Assembly: GCF_019974155.1 (NCBI RefSeq)
Contig: NZ_AP025158.1
Location: 1,116,001-1,180,000, forward strand
Source of the DNA: Thermus thermophilus
GTDB taxonomy: Bacteria > Deinococcota > Deinococci > Deinococcales > Thermaceae
Length of the DNA stretch: 64,000 nt
Reading direction: 5' to 3'
The translations under genes and the position numbers were made by a program. The stretch's first letter is position 1; the number at the start of each line of letters is the position of its first letter. The notes beneath the pieces are model-generated. The model worked only from the letters and a program-made list of their open reading frames with translations, was not told the origin of the DNA and did not search any database. Below, piece by piece: positions 45,251 through 53,512 of the stretch.

Positions 45251-46816
45251 CTACAGCTCCACCAGGTCCACCCGCTCCAGCACGGGAAGGGCCCTCAGGG
45301 CCTCCAGGACCTCAGGAGAGGGCTTCTGGTCCACGGTGAGCACGAAGAGGGCCCGGCCGCCGGGCACGTCCCGCCCGAGCTGCATCCCGGCGATGTTCAC
45401 CCCGGCCTCCCCCAGGAGGGTCCCCACCTGGCCCACCACCCCGGGGCGGTCGTAGTTGACGCAGACCAGCATGTACCCCTCGGGCACCACCTCCAGGGCG
45501 TAGCCGTCAATGCCCACGAGGCGGGGCCTTCCCCCGATCACCACTCCCCGGGCCCGGCGCTCCTCCTGGTCGGTGGAGAGCCTGGCCTCCACGAGCCGGG
45601 TGTACTCCCCCGCCTCCTCGGAACGCAGGGTGGTGAGGTGGATGCCCCGGTCCTTGAGGAGGGGCCTCGCCGAGACCAGGTTCACCGCCCCCTCCCCCAG
45701 GACCCGGGCGAGAAGCCCCTTGGCCACGGCGCTGGCCACGGGCTCGGGGTCCTTCTCAAACTGGCCCAGGAAGCGCACCTCCAGGGCCTGGGGGCGGCCC
45801 CGGGTGATCTGGGCAAGGAGCTTGCCCAAGGCCTCCCCCAGGGGCAGGAAGCCCCGGAGGGCCTCCAGGGCCTCGGGGTCAAACCCGGTGTTCAGGGCGT
45901 AGGAGAGGTCCCCCTCCAGGGTGCGCACCACCCTCTCCAAGATGGCCTCCCCCACCCGCTCCTGGGCCTCGAGGGTGTTCGCCCCCAGGTGGGCGGTGTG
46001 GACCACCCTGGGGTGGTGGATGAGGGGGTGGTCCTTGGGAGGCGGCTCCTCGGCGAAGACGTCCAGGCCCGCGGCGAAGAGGTGGCCCTCCTCCAGGACC
46101 TCGAGGAGGGCCTTCTCGTCTATGATCCCGCCCCGGGCCGCGTTCACCACCACCGCCCCCCGGGGCAGGAGGTAAAGCTCCCTCCGGCCGATCATCCCCC
46201 GGGTCTCCTCCGTGAGGGGGGTGTGGACGGTGAGGAAGTGGCTCTGCCGGAGGAGGTCCTCCAAGTGCTCCAGAAGCTCCACCCCGAGGCTTTCCGCCCG
46301 GGCCTTGGGGATGTAGGGGTCGTAGGCCAGAACCCGCATCTCAAAGGCCTTGGCGAAGCGGGCCACTTGGCTTCCGATGCGGCCTAAGCCCACGATGCCC
46401 AGGGTCTTTCCCTTGAGCTCCAGGCCCAAAAACTTCCGGTCCCACTCCCCCTGGCGCAGCTTCCGGTCGGAAAGGGCGATGCCCCGGGCGGCGGCGAGGA
46501 GGAGGCCGAAGGCAAGCTCGGCGGCGGAACGGGTATTGGCCTCGGGGACGTTCACCACCAGGATCCCGAGGCGGCTTGCCGCCTCGAGGTCCACGTTGTC
46601 CACCCCCACCCCGCCCCGGCCCACCACCTTAAGGCGCTTCCCCCTCTGGAGAAGCTCCGCGTCCACCCGGGTGCGGCTTCGGGTGATGAGGGCATCGTAA
46701 GCGGGGATGATCTCCAAAAGCTCCTCCCGCCCGATCCCCGGGCGGTAGTCCAGGATCACCCCCGGGTACCGCGCCTCCCCCAGACGCATGTCGTCCGAGA
46801 CCAGGACCCTCCACAT
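45251..46816 (-). CDS. serA: D-3-phosphoglycerate dehydrogenase, long form with ACT domain
   Basis: The 521-residue enzyme starts serine synthesis. It has the NAD-binding loop GKTLGIVGLGRIGSQVAR, catalytic Arg in NAARGGIIDEKAL, Glu in AEEPPPKDHPL and His in HTAHLGANTLEAQ. After residue 310 come the intervening domain and a C-terminal ACT domain (MLVCVNYDRPGVVGQVGTLL) that may sense serine. Start ATG 46816 follows TACTTT by 7 nt. Confidence 0.95.
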   Translation of the reverse strand: MWRVLVSDDMRLGEARYPGVILDYRPGIGREELLEIIPAYDALITRSRTRVDAELLQRGKRLKVVGRGGVGVDNVDLEAASRLGILVVNVPEANTRSAAELAFGLLLAAARGIALSDRKLRQGEWDRKFLGLELKGKTLGIVGLGRIGSQVARFAKAFEMRVLAYDPYIPKARAESLGVELLEHLEDLLRQSHFLTVHTPLTEETRGMIGRRELYLLPRGAVVVNAARGGIIDEKALLEVLEEGHLFAAGLDVFAEEPPPKDHPLIHHPRVVHTAHLGANTLEAQERVGEAILERVVRTLEGDLSYALNTGFDPEALEALRGFLPLGEALGKLLAQITRGRPQALEVRFLGQFEKDPEPVASAVAKGLLARVLGEGAVNLVSARPLLKDRGIHLTTLRSEEAGEYTRLVEARLSTDQEERRARGVVIGGRPRLVGIDGYALEVVPEGYMLVCVNYDRPGVVGQVGTLLGEAGVNIAGMQLGRDVPGGRALFVLTVDQKPSPEVLEALRALPVLERVDLVEL

Positions 46817-46823
46817 AGGGCCA

Positions 46824-46829
46824 AAAGTA
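46824..46829 (-). promoter_or_regulatory. -10 hexamer of serA (leaderless)
   Basis: TACTTT on the minus strand, 7 nt before ATG 46816. Confidence 0.45.
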
Positions 46830-46902
46830 GCACCAAGCGGGGCCTAGGGCAACTTCCCCCTTACACTACACCCGTGGTATCCTCTCTCGCGAAGGTGCGG
46901 CG

Positions 46903-47745
46903 ATGCGGATTGCCCTGGTAACCGACTCCACCTCCGACCTGCCCCAGGACCTGAGGGGGCGCCTCGGCGTCCGGGTGGTGCCCCTCTACGTGAACCTGGG
47001 CGGGGCCATTTACCGGGACTGGGAGGAGATCAGCCCCAGCGAGATCTTTCAGAAGGTCCGGGAGGGCGCGGCCTTCCCCACCACGAGCCAGCCCTCCCCC
47101 GAGGACTTCGCCCGGGTCTACGAGGAGGCCCTGGGGGAAGCAGACCACGTCCTCTCCCTCCACATCTCCGGGAAGCTTTCGGGAACGGTGCAGTCGGCGG
47201 AGCTGGCCGCCCAAGAGTTCCCGGGGCGGGTCACGGTGGTGGACACCCAGGCCGCTTCCCTGGGCGTGGGCATGATGGTCCTCAGGGCCAAGGAGCTCCT
47301 GGAGGAAGACCAAAGCCTGGAGGCGGTCCTCGCCGAGCTTGAGCGCCTCCGCCGGGACCACTTCGTCCGCTTCAGCGTGGCCACCCTGGAGTTTCTGAAG
47401 CGGGGTGGACGCATCGGCGGGGCCCAGGCCTTCCTTGGAACCCTCCTCAACCTGAAGCCCGTCCTCACCCTGAAGGAGGGCCGGGTGGAGGCCGCAGGCC
47501 GCGCCCGGGGGGAAAAAAAGGCCCGGGAGGAGATCCTCAAGGCCTTCCGGGCCTGGGCGGAGGGCCGGAAGCGGATCCGGGCCTACTTCCTCTACAGCGG
47601 GGACGAGGACGCGGTGGCGGCGCTCCGCCAAGAGGTCCTGGCCTCCGGCCTGCCCGTGGAAGAGGCCCTGGTGAGCGAGCTCGGGGCGGTGATCGCGAGC
47701 CACACGGGACCGGGAACCTATGGCTTTTACGCCTACAGCCTCTAG
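46903..47745 (+). CDS. DegV-family fatty-acid-binding protein, first copy
   Basis: The 280-residue protein has IALVTDSTSDLPQDL at the start, TTSQPSPEDF and the conserved [32 protein letters not shown] and LEFLKRGGRIGGAQAFLG. DegV (FakB) proteins bind a fatty acid for phosphorylation by FakA. A TATCCT hexamer (46878-46883) and GAAGGTG RBS precede it. Followed immediately by a second DegV. Confidence 0.9.
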   Translation: MRIALVTDSTSDLPQDLRGRLGVRVVPLYVNLGGAIYRDWEEISPSEIFQKVREGAAFPTTSQPSPEDFARVYEEALGEADHVLSLHISGKLSGTVQSAELAAQEFPGRVTVVDTQAASLGVGMMVLRAKELLEEDQSLEAVLAELERLRRDHFVRFSVATLEFLKRGGRIGGAQAFLGTLLNLKPVLTLKEGRVEAAGRARGEKKAREEILKAFRAWAEGRKRIRAYFLYSGDEDAVAALRQEVLASGLPVEEALVSELGAVIASHTGPGTYGFYAYSL

Positions 47746-47746
47746 C

Positions 47747-48571
47747 GTGGCCTTCGTGGCCGACACCACCCTGGGGCTTTCCCCGGAGGAGGCCCTGGCC
47801 CACGGCATCCACCTGGTGCCCCAGCAGGTGGTCCACGGGGGAAGGAGCTTCCGCGACCTCCTGGACATCTCCCCGGAGGAGGTGCTGGCCCTCCTGGCGA
47901 AGGGGGAAAGGCTCACCACCAGCCAGGTGGCCCCGGAGGACCTACGGGAAACCTACGAAAGGCTCCTCGCCACCCACGACCGGGTGGTCTCCGTGCACGT
48001 CTCCGGGAAGCTTTCCGGGACCGTGGCCACGGCCCAAGGGGTGGCCCGGGCCTTCGGTTCCCGGGTGAAGGTGCTGGACTCCTGGTCCTTGAACGGGGGG
48101 CTCTGGCTGGTCCTAGAGGAGGCCCGGCGGCTTTTGCGCTTTGGGGTGGTCTGGGAGCGGTTGGAGGAGGCCCTCGCTCCCTACCGCCAGAGGGTGAGGG
48201 GGTACGTCCTCCCCCAGACCCTCACCTACCTCCACCGCTCGGGGCGCATCGGGGGCCTGGCCCACTTCGTGGGGGGGCTTCTCCGGGTCCTGCCCATCCT
48301 CACCTTTCGGGAAGGCCGGGTGGAGGCCGGGCGCAAGGTGCGGGGCTTCGGGGAGGGCCTGCGCAAGGTGGCCGAGCTTTTCCGACAAGAGTTCCCAGAA
48401 AGGGGCCTGGTCCACCTGGCCCACGCGGGAAACCCCGAAGGGGTGGAGGCCCTGAAGGCCCTGGTGCAGGCCGAGGGGGTGGAGGTCCTGGCCGCCCTCC
48501 AGGCGGGGGCGGCGGTGAGCGTGCACGCGGGGCCCGGGACCGTGGCCCTCTTCGCCGGGCCCAGGAGGTAG
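47747..48571 (+). CDS. DegV-family fatty-acid-binding protein, second copy
   Basis: A 274-residue paralogue of the preceding gene: [82 protein letters not shown] 47747 begins right after the stop of the first copy; an in-frame ATG at 47720 would overlap it. The two may bind different acyl chains. No FakA-type kinase is next to them. Confidence 0.87.
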   Translation: MAFVADTTLGLSPEEALAHGIHLVPQQVVHGGRSFRDLLDISPEEVLALLAKGERLTTSQVAPEDLRETYERLLATHDRVVSVHVSGKLSGTVATAQGVARAFGSRVKVLDSWSLNGGLWLVLEEARRLLRFGVVWERLEEALAPYRQRVRGYVLPQTLTYLHRSGRIGGLAHFVGGLLRVLPILTFREGRVEAGRKVRGFGEGLRKVAELFRQEFPERGLVHLAHAGNPEGVEALKALVQAEGVEVLAALQAGAAVSVHAGPGTVALFAGPRR

Positions 48572-48573
48572 GC

Positions 48574-49032
48574 GTGCGGGCGGTGGTGCAGCGGGTCTCC
48601 GAGGCTTTCGTGGAGGTGGAGGGGGAGGTGGTGGGGCGGATCGGGCTGGGCCTTCTGGTCCTCCTCGGGGTGGGGCAGAAGGACAGCCTCGAGGACGCCC
48701 TCTACCTTGCCCGCAAGATCGTCAACCTCCGGATCTTCCCCGACGCCCAGGACAAGATGAACCTCTCCCTCAAGGACGTGGGAGGGGAGGTGCTTCTGGT
48801 CAGCCAGTTCACCCTCTACGCCGACACCCGCAAGGGCAACCGCCCCTCCTTCGTCAAGGCCGCTCCCCCCGACCAGGGAAAAAGGCTCTACGAGGCGGCC
48901 ATAGAGGCCTTCCTGCAGCAAGGGGTGCACGTGGAAACCGGGGTCTACGGGGCCCACATGCGGGTGCACCTGGTGAACGACGGCCCCGTGACCCTCCTCT
49001 TGGACTCGGAGGAGCGGCTTAGACCCCGGTGA
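48574..49032 (+). CDS. dtd: D-aminoacyl-tRNA deacylase
   Basis: The 152-residue enzyme frees tRNA from D-amino acids. The signature [17 protein letters not shown] and the trailing [19 protein letters not shown] are canonical (SQxT and NxGP motifs). GTG start 2 nt after the degV stop. Confidence 0.94.
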   Translation: MRAVVQRVSEAFVEVEGEVVGRIGLGLLVLLGVGQKDSLEDALYLARKIVNLRIFPDAQDKMNLSLKDVGGEVLLVSQFTLYADTRKGNRPSFVKAAPPDQGKRLYEAAIEAFLQQGVHVETGVYGAHMRVHLVNDGPVTLLLDSEERLRPR

Positions 49033-49116
49033 CCCCCTGGGCCCCGGGAGGGCTCTCATCCGCCTCATGGGGAAAGGGCATAGGCTAAAGCGCGCCCTAA
49101 AAAGCGCGGGATAGGC

Positions 49117-50157
49117 ATGAAAAAAGTAGAACCCAAAGACTGGATCCCCCTCATCAAGCCCTACACCAAGCCCCACCTCTCCCGAAGCCTCCGCCAGGTG
49201 GCGGATACCCTCCTGCCCCTCCTCCTCCTCCTCTTCTACCTGGCCCACAAGGCCCTCGAGGTCTCCTTGCTCCTCACCCTAGCCCTGGACCTCCTGGCCG
49301 CCCTCTTCCTGGTGCGGCTTTTCATCCTCCAGCACGACGCCGGGCACGGCTCCTTCTTCCCCAAGAAGTGGATGAACGACGCCCTGGGCTTCTTCGCCGG
49401 GGTGCTGACCCTGGTCCCCTACCACCACTGGCAGCTCTCCCACGCCCGCCACCACGCCACGAGCGGCAACCTGGACAAGCGGGGCGTGGGGGACATCTAC
49501 ACCATGACCCTGGAGGAGTACCTCAAGGCCACCCCCGGGGAAAGGCTTAGGTACCGCCTCTACCGCAACCCCTTCGTCATGTTCCTCCTGGGGCCCATCT
49601 ACGTCTTCATGCTCTCCTACCGCCTGCCCTTGGGCTACGGCTCAGAGAGGCCCTCCGTGCGCAACTCCGTGGCCCTCACCAACCTCTTCCTGGTCTTGCT
49701 TTGGACGGGCATCTACCTCGGTTTCGGCCTCAAGACCCTCCTCCTCGTCTACCTCCCCATCCAGTACCTCGCCGGAATGGTGGGCATCTTCCTCTTCTAC
49801 GTGCAACATCAGTTTGAGGACGCCTACTGGGAGCACGACCCCCGCTGGGAGCACCTGAAGGCGGCCATGGAGGGGAGCACCTACCTGAAGCTCCCCAAGG
49901 TCCTGCAGTGGCTCACCGGGAACATCGGCTTCCACCACATCCACCACCTGGCCCCCAAGATCCCCAACTACCTCCTGCCCAAGGTGCAGGAGGAGGTGGA
50001 CCTGGTGAAGGTGGCCCCCACCGTGACCCTGAAGGACGCCTTCCGCATCGCCTTCGCCGACATGCACCTCCACGACGAAAAGCGCCGCAAACTCGTGGGC
50101 TTCAAGGAGGCCCACCGCCTTCTCCGGGAGGGAAGCGCCGCCCCCGAGGGTGTATAA
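49117..50157 (+). CDS. Membrane fatty acid desaturase
   Basis: The 346-residue membrane protein has the three His boxes of di-iron desaturases: HDAGHG, HARHH and HHIHH, with helices at about 28-75, 95-115, 145-165 and 185-225. Desaturases are unexpected in Thermus, whose lipids are mainly branched and saturated, so the substrate may instead be a carotenoid or other lipid; carotenoid ketolases/hydroxylases share the same boxes. Its stop TAA is part of the tpiA promoter. Confidence 0.85.
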   Translation: MKKVEPKDWIPLIKPYTKPHLSRSLRQVADTLLPLLLLLFYLAHKALEVSLLLTLALDLLAALFLVRLFILQHDAGHGSFFPKKWMNDALGFFAGVLTLVPYHHWQLSHARHHATSGNLDKRGVGDIYTMTLEEYLKATPGERLRYRLYRNPFVMFLLGPIYVFMLSYRLPLGYGSERPSVRNSVALTNLFLVLLWTGIYLGFGLKTLLLVYLPIQYLAGMVGIFLFYVQHQFEDAYWEHDPRWEHLKAAMEGSTYLKLPKVLQWLTGNIGFHHIHHLAPKIPNYLLPKVQEEVDLVKVAPTVTLKDAFRIAFADMHLHDEKRRKLVGFKEAHRLLREGSAAPEGV

Positions 50158-50158
50158 A
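50153..50158 (+). promoter_or_regulatory. -10 hexamer of tpiA (leaderless)
   Basis: TATAAA at the desaturase stop, 7 nt before ATG 50166. Confidence 0.55.
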
Positions 50159-50165
50159 AGAGGGC

Positions 50166-50918
50166 ATGCGGCGCGTCCTTGTGGCGGGCAACTGGAAGAT
50201 GCACAAGACCCCCTCCGAGGCCCGGGTGTGGTTCGCCGAGCTCAGGAGGCTCCTTCCCCCCTTGCAGTCGGAGGCCGCCGTCCTCCCCGCCTTCCCCATC
50301 CTCCCCGCGGCCAAGGAGGTGTTGGCCGAAACCCAGGTGGGCTACGGGGCCCAGGACGTCTCCGCCCACAAGGAGGGGGCCTACACGGGGGAGGTCTCCG
50401 CACGGATGCTTGCCGACCTCGGCTGCCGCTACGCCATCGTGGGTCACTCGGAGAGAAGGCGCTACCACGGGGAGACGGACGCCCTGGTGGCGGAGAAGGC
50501 CAAGAGGCTTCTGGAGGAGGGGATCACCCCCATCCTCTGCGTGGGGGAGCCCTTGGAGGTGCGGGAGAGGGGTGAGGCTGTGCCCTACACCTTGAGGCAA
50601 CTCCTAGGGAGCCTCGAGGGGGTGGAGCCCCCCGGCCCCGAGGCCCTCGTCATCGCCTACGAGCCCGTGTGGGCCATCGGCACCGGGAAGAACGCCACCC
50701 CCGAGGACGCCGAGGCCATGCACCAGGAGATCCGCAAGGCCCTCGCCGAGCGGTACGGGGAGGCCTTCGCGAGCCGGGTGCGCGTCCTCTACGGGGGGAG
50801 TGTGAACCCCAAGAACTTCGCCGACCTCCTCTCCATGCCCAACGTGGACGGGGGGCTCGTGGGCGGGGCGAGCCTAGAGCTGGAAAGCTTCCTCGCCCTC
50901 CTCCGGATCGCGGGTTAG
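50166..50918 (+). CDS. tpiA: Triosephosphate isomerase
   Basis: The 250-residue enzyme has [14 protein letters not shown] (Asn, Lys), [13 protein letters not shown] (His), and [14 protein letters not shown] (catalytic Glu and loop 6), then YGGSVNPKN. It interconverts the triose phosphates. The 3' end overlaps the PIN toxin relic on the other strand. Confidence 0.96.
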   Translation: MRRVLVAGNWKMHKTPSEARVWFAELRRLLPPLQSEAAVLPAFPILPAAKEVLAETQVGYGAQDVSAHKEGAYTGEVSARMLADLGCRYAIVGHSERRRYHGETDALVAEKAKRLLEEGITPILCVGEPLEVRERGEAVPYTLRQLLGSLEGVEPPGPEALVIAYEPVWAIGTGKNATPEDAEAMHQEIRKALAERYGEAFASRVRVLYGGSVNPKNFADLLSMPNVDGGLVGGASLELESFLALLRIAG

Positions 50919-51319
50919 GGGAGTACCCGGATGGTCCCCTCCTGCGCCACCACGTGAAAGTGCCGGTCCAAGCTTAGGACCAGGCCCCCGTTCCGCTCGG
51001 CTACGGCGACGACCGCGGCGTCGGCAAAGCCCAAGGGCAGGTCCCGGTACCGGGCCACGAGCGCCCTGACCTAAGCACCCCACCGCGGCGAAAGCCGCGG
51101 TGGGGGCCCCAAAAGAACCCTCCCCGAGCCTTATTTCGGGCAACCCGTGTTGCGAAATCAACGTGCAACCACCTAGGGCAGGTCCTCTTCCCCGCACTCC
51201 AGGGAGAAGGCCCCGGCCTCGAGGTCTTGGAGGAAGGCCTCGAGGGCCGCAAGGCCCAGGCGCCTTTCCGCGAGGTAGGCGATCTCGGCGAGGATGCCCA
51301 TAGGCCCCCGGGTAGGGAC
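50915..51319 (-). pseudogene. PIN-domain toxin gene, split by repeat copy 2 and 5'-truncated at copy 3
   Basis: The C-terminal part (50915-51071) reads VRALVARYRDLPLGFADAAV, with the PIN Asp in FADAAV, then [20 protein letters not shown]-stop. The middle part (51176-51319) reads MGILAEIAYLAERRLGLAAL, then EAGAFSLECGEEDLP. Between them lies repeat copy 2. The N-terminal 45-50 residues, with the first catalytic Asp, are absent, and repeat copy 3 begins exactly at that edge. ACCTA flanks copy 2 on both sides. The gene is dead. Confidence 0.75.
51072..51175 (+). repeat. 104-bp hairpin repeat, copy 2
   Basis: Same length and orientation as copy 1 with about 15 substitutions. The 10-bp hairpin is identical but its loop is GAAA rather than TTTC. 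It interrupts the PIN gene; ACCTA stands on both sides and may be a target duplication. Confidence 0.78.
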
Positions 51320-51419
51320 TAAGCGCCCGCACCTTGACTTCGCCATGTGAACCGGAAGTAGGCCTTTGCAAAGCCTCTTTTGGGGCCCCCGCTCCGGCCC
51401 AAGCCAGAGCAGGATACAT
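51320..51419 (-). repeat. Divergent hairpin repeat, copy 3 (inverted)
   Basis: Reads in the opposite orientation to copy 2: TAAG, GCACCTTGACTTCGCC, CTCTTTTGGGGCCCCC, then a different hairpin (GCTCCGGC/GCCAGAGC). The parts keep the order and spacing of copies 1 and 2. Its end supplies the TAAAAT of the next gene. Confidence 0.6.
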
Positions 51420-51424
51420 AAAAT
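51419..51424 (+). promoter_or_regulatory. -10 hexamer of the TPR protein gene (leaderless)
   Basis: TAAAAT, 6 nt before GTG 51431, at the end of repeat copy 3. Confidence 0.5.
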
Positions 51425-51430
51425 GGCCCC

Positions 51431-52543
51431 GTGGCCCTGGAGCTTCCGGGAAACCCCCTGGCCCCCGCCCTCCGCCTCCTGGAGGAAGGGCGGGACCGGG
51501 AGGCGGAAGCCCTCCTCCAAACTTCCCAAGGAAGCCTCCCAGAGGCCGAGCGCCTGGCCCTTCTAGGCTTCGTAGAGGCCCGTAAGGGGAACCTTCGGGC
51601 CTACCGCGCCCTGGCCCTGGAGGCCGCCCGAAGGGCCCAGACCCCCCTCACCCTCTACCACCTGGGCCTGGCCCTCCCTCCAAAGGCGGGGGCCCTGGCC
51701 CTGGAAGAGGCCCTCCACCGCTTCCAGGGAGACCCCAAGGCCGAGGCCCGCCTCGCCTTCGCCCTGGCCCGCGCCCTAAGGGGGCTTGGCCGCCTCAGGG
51801 AGGCCCTGGGCTACGCCGCCCTGGCCCTTGCCCGGGGCTTTGGCCCCTCCGCCCTCCTGGAGTGGGCCTGGCTCGCCCTCCTCGCCGAGGAGGACCCTCC
51901 CCTCCCCGACCTCCTCCGGCAGGTGGAACTCCTGGCCCTGGAGAGAGGCACGGGGCTCTACGCCCGCTTCCTCATGGCCCACCTGCGCTTCCTCCAGGGG
52001 GAGGAGGCCTCGGGGAGGGCCTACCTGCGGAAGGCCCTGGAGGAGGCCCCTCTTCCCGCCCTTCCCTACCTCGCCCCCGCCGGGGTGCGCCTCCTGGGGA
52101 AGGAGGTCCTCCCCTTCCTCCAGGCGGCGAGGCCCTGGGCCAAGGAGCCCCTCACCCAGGCCCTCCTCGCCTTGGCCGAAGGGCTCTACCGGGAGGACGA
52201 GGAAGGGGTGGCCAAGACCCTGCCCCTCCTCCTGGAGGAGGTGGCGGAGGAGGCCATGCGGGGCCTCCTCTTCCTGGGAAGGCCCCACCCCCTCCTGGGA
52301 GAGCTCTCCCGGAGGGGGCAGGAGCTCCTCTGGGCCGCAAGCCCCTCGGCCCACTTCCAGGCCCTGGGGGAGCCAAGGCTTAACGGCGGGCCCCTCCCCC
52401 TGCGCCAGGCGGAGCTCCTCGTCCTCCTCCTCGCCCGGAAGGAGGGGTGGAAGGGGGAGGAGCTGGCTCTGGCCCTCTACGGGCGGTGCCTGGACGGAAC
52501 TCGCCTCCGGAATCTGGTACCGGGAGGAGGAGGGGAGGGTTGA
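51431..52543 (+). CDS. TPR-like helical protein with a cut-off SARP-type winged helix
   Basis: The 370-residue protein consists of helical repeats (about 1-310; LPGNPLAPALRLLEEGRDRE, AFALARALRGLGRLREALGY) followed by LGEPRLNGGPLPLRQAELLV and LLARKEGWKGEELALALYG, which is how the winged helix of SARP/BTAD-type activators begins. After residue 346 the sequence (CLDGTRLRN onward) no longer fits, so the DNA-binding domain is probably truncated by recombination or frameshift near 52490. It may be the original regulator of the peptide/ABC locus that follows. Confidence 0.55.
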   Translation: MALELPGNPLAPALRLLEEGRDREAEALLQTSQGSLPEAERLALLGFVEARKGNLRAYRALALEAARRAQTPLTLYHLGLALPPKAGALALEEALHRFQGDPKAEARLAFALARALRGLGRLREALGYAALALARGFGPSALLEWAWLALLAEEDPPLPDLLRQVELLALERGTGLYARFLMAHLRFLQGEEASGRAYLRKALEEAPLPALPYLAPAGVRLLGKEVLPFLQAARPWAKEPLTQALLALAEGLYREDEEGVAKTLPLLLEEVAEEAMRGLLFLGRPHPLLGELSRRGQELLWAASPSAHFQALGEPRLNGGPLPLRQAELLVLLLARKEGWKGEELALALYGRCLDGTRLRNLVPGGGGEG

Positions 52544-52544
52544 A

Positions 52545-52700
52545 ATGGACTTTTCGCCACCCCTCTTCACCGAGGAGAGCGTGCAGAAGTTCGCTGCATA
52601 CGCCCAAGGGAAAATGGCCCAAGCCATCCCCGAGGAAAAGGCATTCTGGGAGGAAGAGCTCCGCTTTGTAAAGGAGCAGCACGCTCTTTGGTTCAGATGA
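52545..52700 (+). CDS. Small acidic-aromatic protein of unknown function (51 aa)
   Basis: Begins MDFSPPLFTEESVQKFAAYA and ends HALWFR. The frame is open upstream as well (ELASGIWYREEEGRVE), so it might be the end of a longer, broken gene. Its stop TGA lies in GATGAGGAG, which forms the RBS of the next gene, so the two are coupled. GC is lower than in the neighbours. No family recognised. Confidence 0.5.
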   Translation: MDFSPPLFTEESVQKFAAYAQGKMAQAIPEEKAFWEEELRFVKEQHALWFR

Positions 52701-52707
52701 GGAGCTT

Positions 52708-53268
52708 GTGGTAAGCCTCCTGGAAAGGGCCTTCTTGGAGAGGATCCCTCTCCTCCTGAAGGAACCGCAGCGCCAGGAGCTTAGGGCGAAGCTGAGGGAA
52801 ATCGTGAGGCAGATGAAACGGTATGGTCCGGAGAACCTCCCCGGGGGTGGAGGCTTCCAGGGATTGCCCCCGGAGCTCAAGACCCCTGACGGGGGAATGG
52901 TGGTGGGCCCGGACACCTTTTCCCTCCTGGTCCAGTACCTGGGCCCCCAGTCTCTTTTCCCCTCTTGTAGCCTGGCGGCCTCGGCCATGCCCACTACGGC
53001 CTCTCCTGGGGCTAAGGCCTACGCTACCGCCAGCTGCTCTACCGAAAGCGTCATCTGGGGCCAGGTGGAAACCCGGACCAGCGCCAGGGCGGCGAGCAAC
53101 TGGCCCCCACCTTGCTACGACTCGGGTTGGCCCACTTCCCAGTGCATGAGCGTGGCCTACGGGAGTATGGGGTGCTACAGCTCAGCCTGGGCAGGTTACT
53201 ATTACCAGTGGACAGACCTTAGGATTTACTCAAGCAGGCGTTCTTCGTCTAACTCCAGGTGTTTTTGA
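52708..53268 (+). CDS. Cysteine-rich, Trp/Tyr-rich protein of unknown function (186 aa)
   Basis: Residues 1-60 are charged and helical (LLERAFLERIPLLLKEPQRQ, ELRAKLREIVRQMKRYG), then a Gly/Pro stretch (LPGGGGFQGLPPEL), then from about 83 a Ser/Thr/Tyr/Trp-rich part with all six Cys and motifs such as VIWGQVETRTSARAASN and SSAWAGYYYQWTDLRIY. Thermus cytoplasmic proteins are poor in Cys, so export and disulfide bonding are likely. There is no Sec signal; a leader-plus-mature-domain design is possible. Start GTG 52708 with GAGGAG 3 nt upstream. Third-position GC is clearly lower than in neighbours. Confidence 0.6.
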   Translation: MVSLLERAFLERIPLLLKEPQRQELRAKLREIVRQMKRYGPENLPGGGGFQGLPPELKTPDGGMVVGPDTFSLLVQYLGPQSLFPSCSLAASAMPTTASPGAKAYATASCSTESVIWGQVETRTSARAASNWPPPCYDSGWPTSQCMSVAYGSMGCYSSAWAGYYYQWTDLRIYSSRRSSSNSRCF

Positions 53269-53332
53269 ACGCGCAGGCGAGTCGGAGCCGGCACCTCGCC
53301 CCTGCACGGGCTAGGGAAAGGAGGTGAGGAGG

Positions 53333-53422
53333 ATGCGGTGGGTGGTGAAGCCTTCTCGGGTGCAGCCCTTGGGTGACCCGGGTTGCGGTGGAAGGATGCC
53401 CGCGCCCTGCCCTCAAAGATAA
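53333..53422 (+). CDS. 29-residue peptide, candidate secreted or modified peptide precursor
   Basis: ATG 53333 follows AAGGAGGTGAGGAGG, a perfect match to the 16S 3' end and far stronger than most RBS here. The peptide starts MRWVVKPSRVQPLGDPG and continues with a Cys, GGRMPAP, a second Cys and PQR before TAATAG. The basic/aromatic first half with KP...LG recalls leader peptides of ribosomally made, modified peptides; the second half is short, Gly/Pro-rich and has two Cys. A 13-bp hairpin follows after 23 nt, then an ABC-2 transporter. No modification enzyme is adjacent. Confidence 0.55.
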   Translation: MRWVVKPSRVQPLGDPGCGGRMPAPCPQR

Positions 53423-53445
53423 TAGGGCTAATGTAGCCAAGTCCT

Positions 53446-53492
53446 GGATGGCAGCAGGCTACCAGGTGCCAAGAAACTTCCTGCTGCCATCC
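53446..53492 (+). terminator. 13-bp perfect inverted repeat between peptide and ABC genes
   Basis: GGATGGCAGCAGG (53446-53458) pairs with CCTGCTGCCATCC (53480-53492) over a 21-nt loop; ACATCTTT follows. It may terminate most transcripts after the peptide, or stabilise its mRNA, giving more peptide than transporter. Confidence 0.6.
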
Positions 53493-53512
53493 ACATCTTT
53501 AGCGAGGTCTGC

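Noticed and set aside
53333-53422. Lasso peptide or sactipeptide precursor
   Set aside because: No B/C-type protease or cyclase, and no radical SAM gene within the window's neighbourhood; kept only as a peptide of unknown type.
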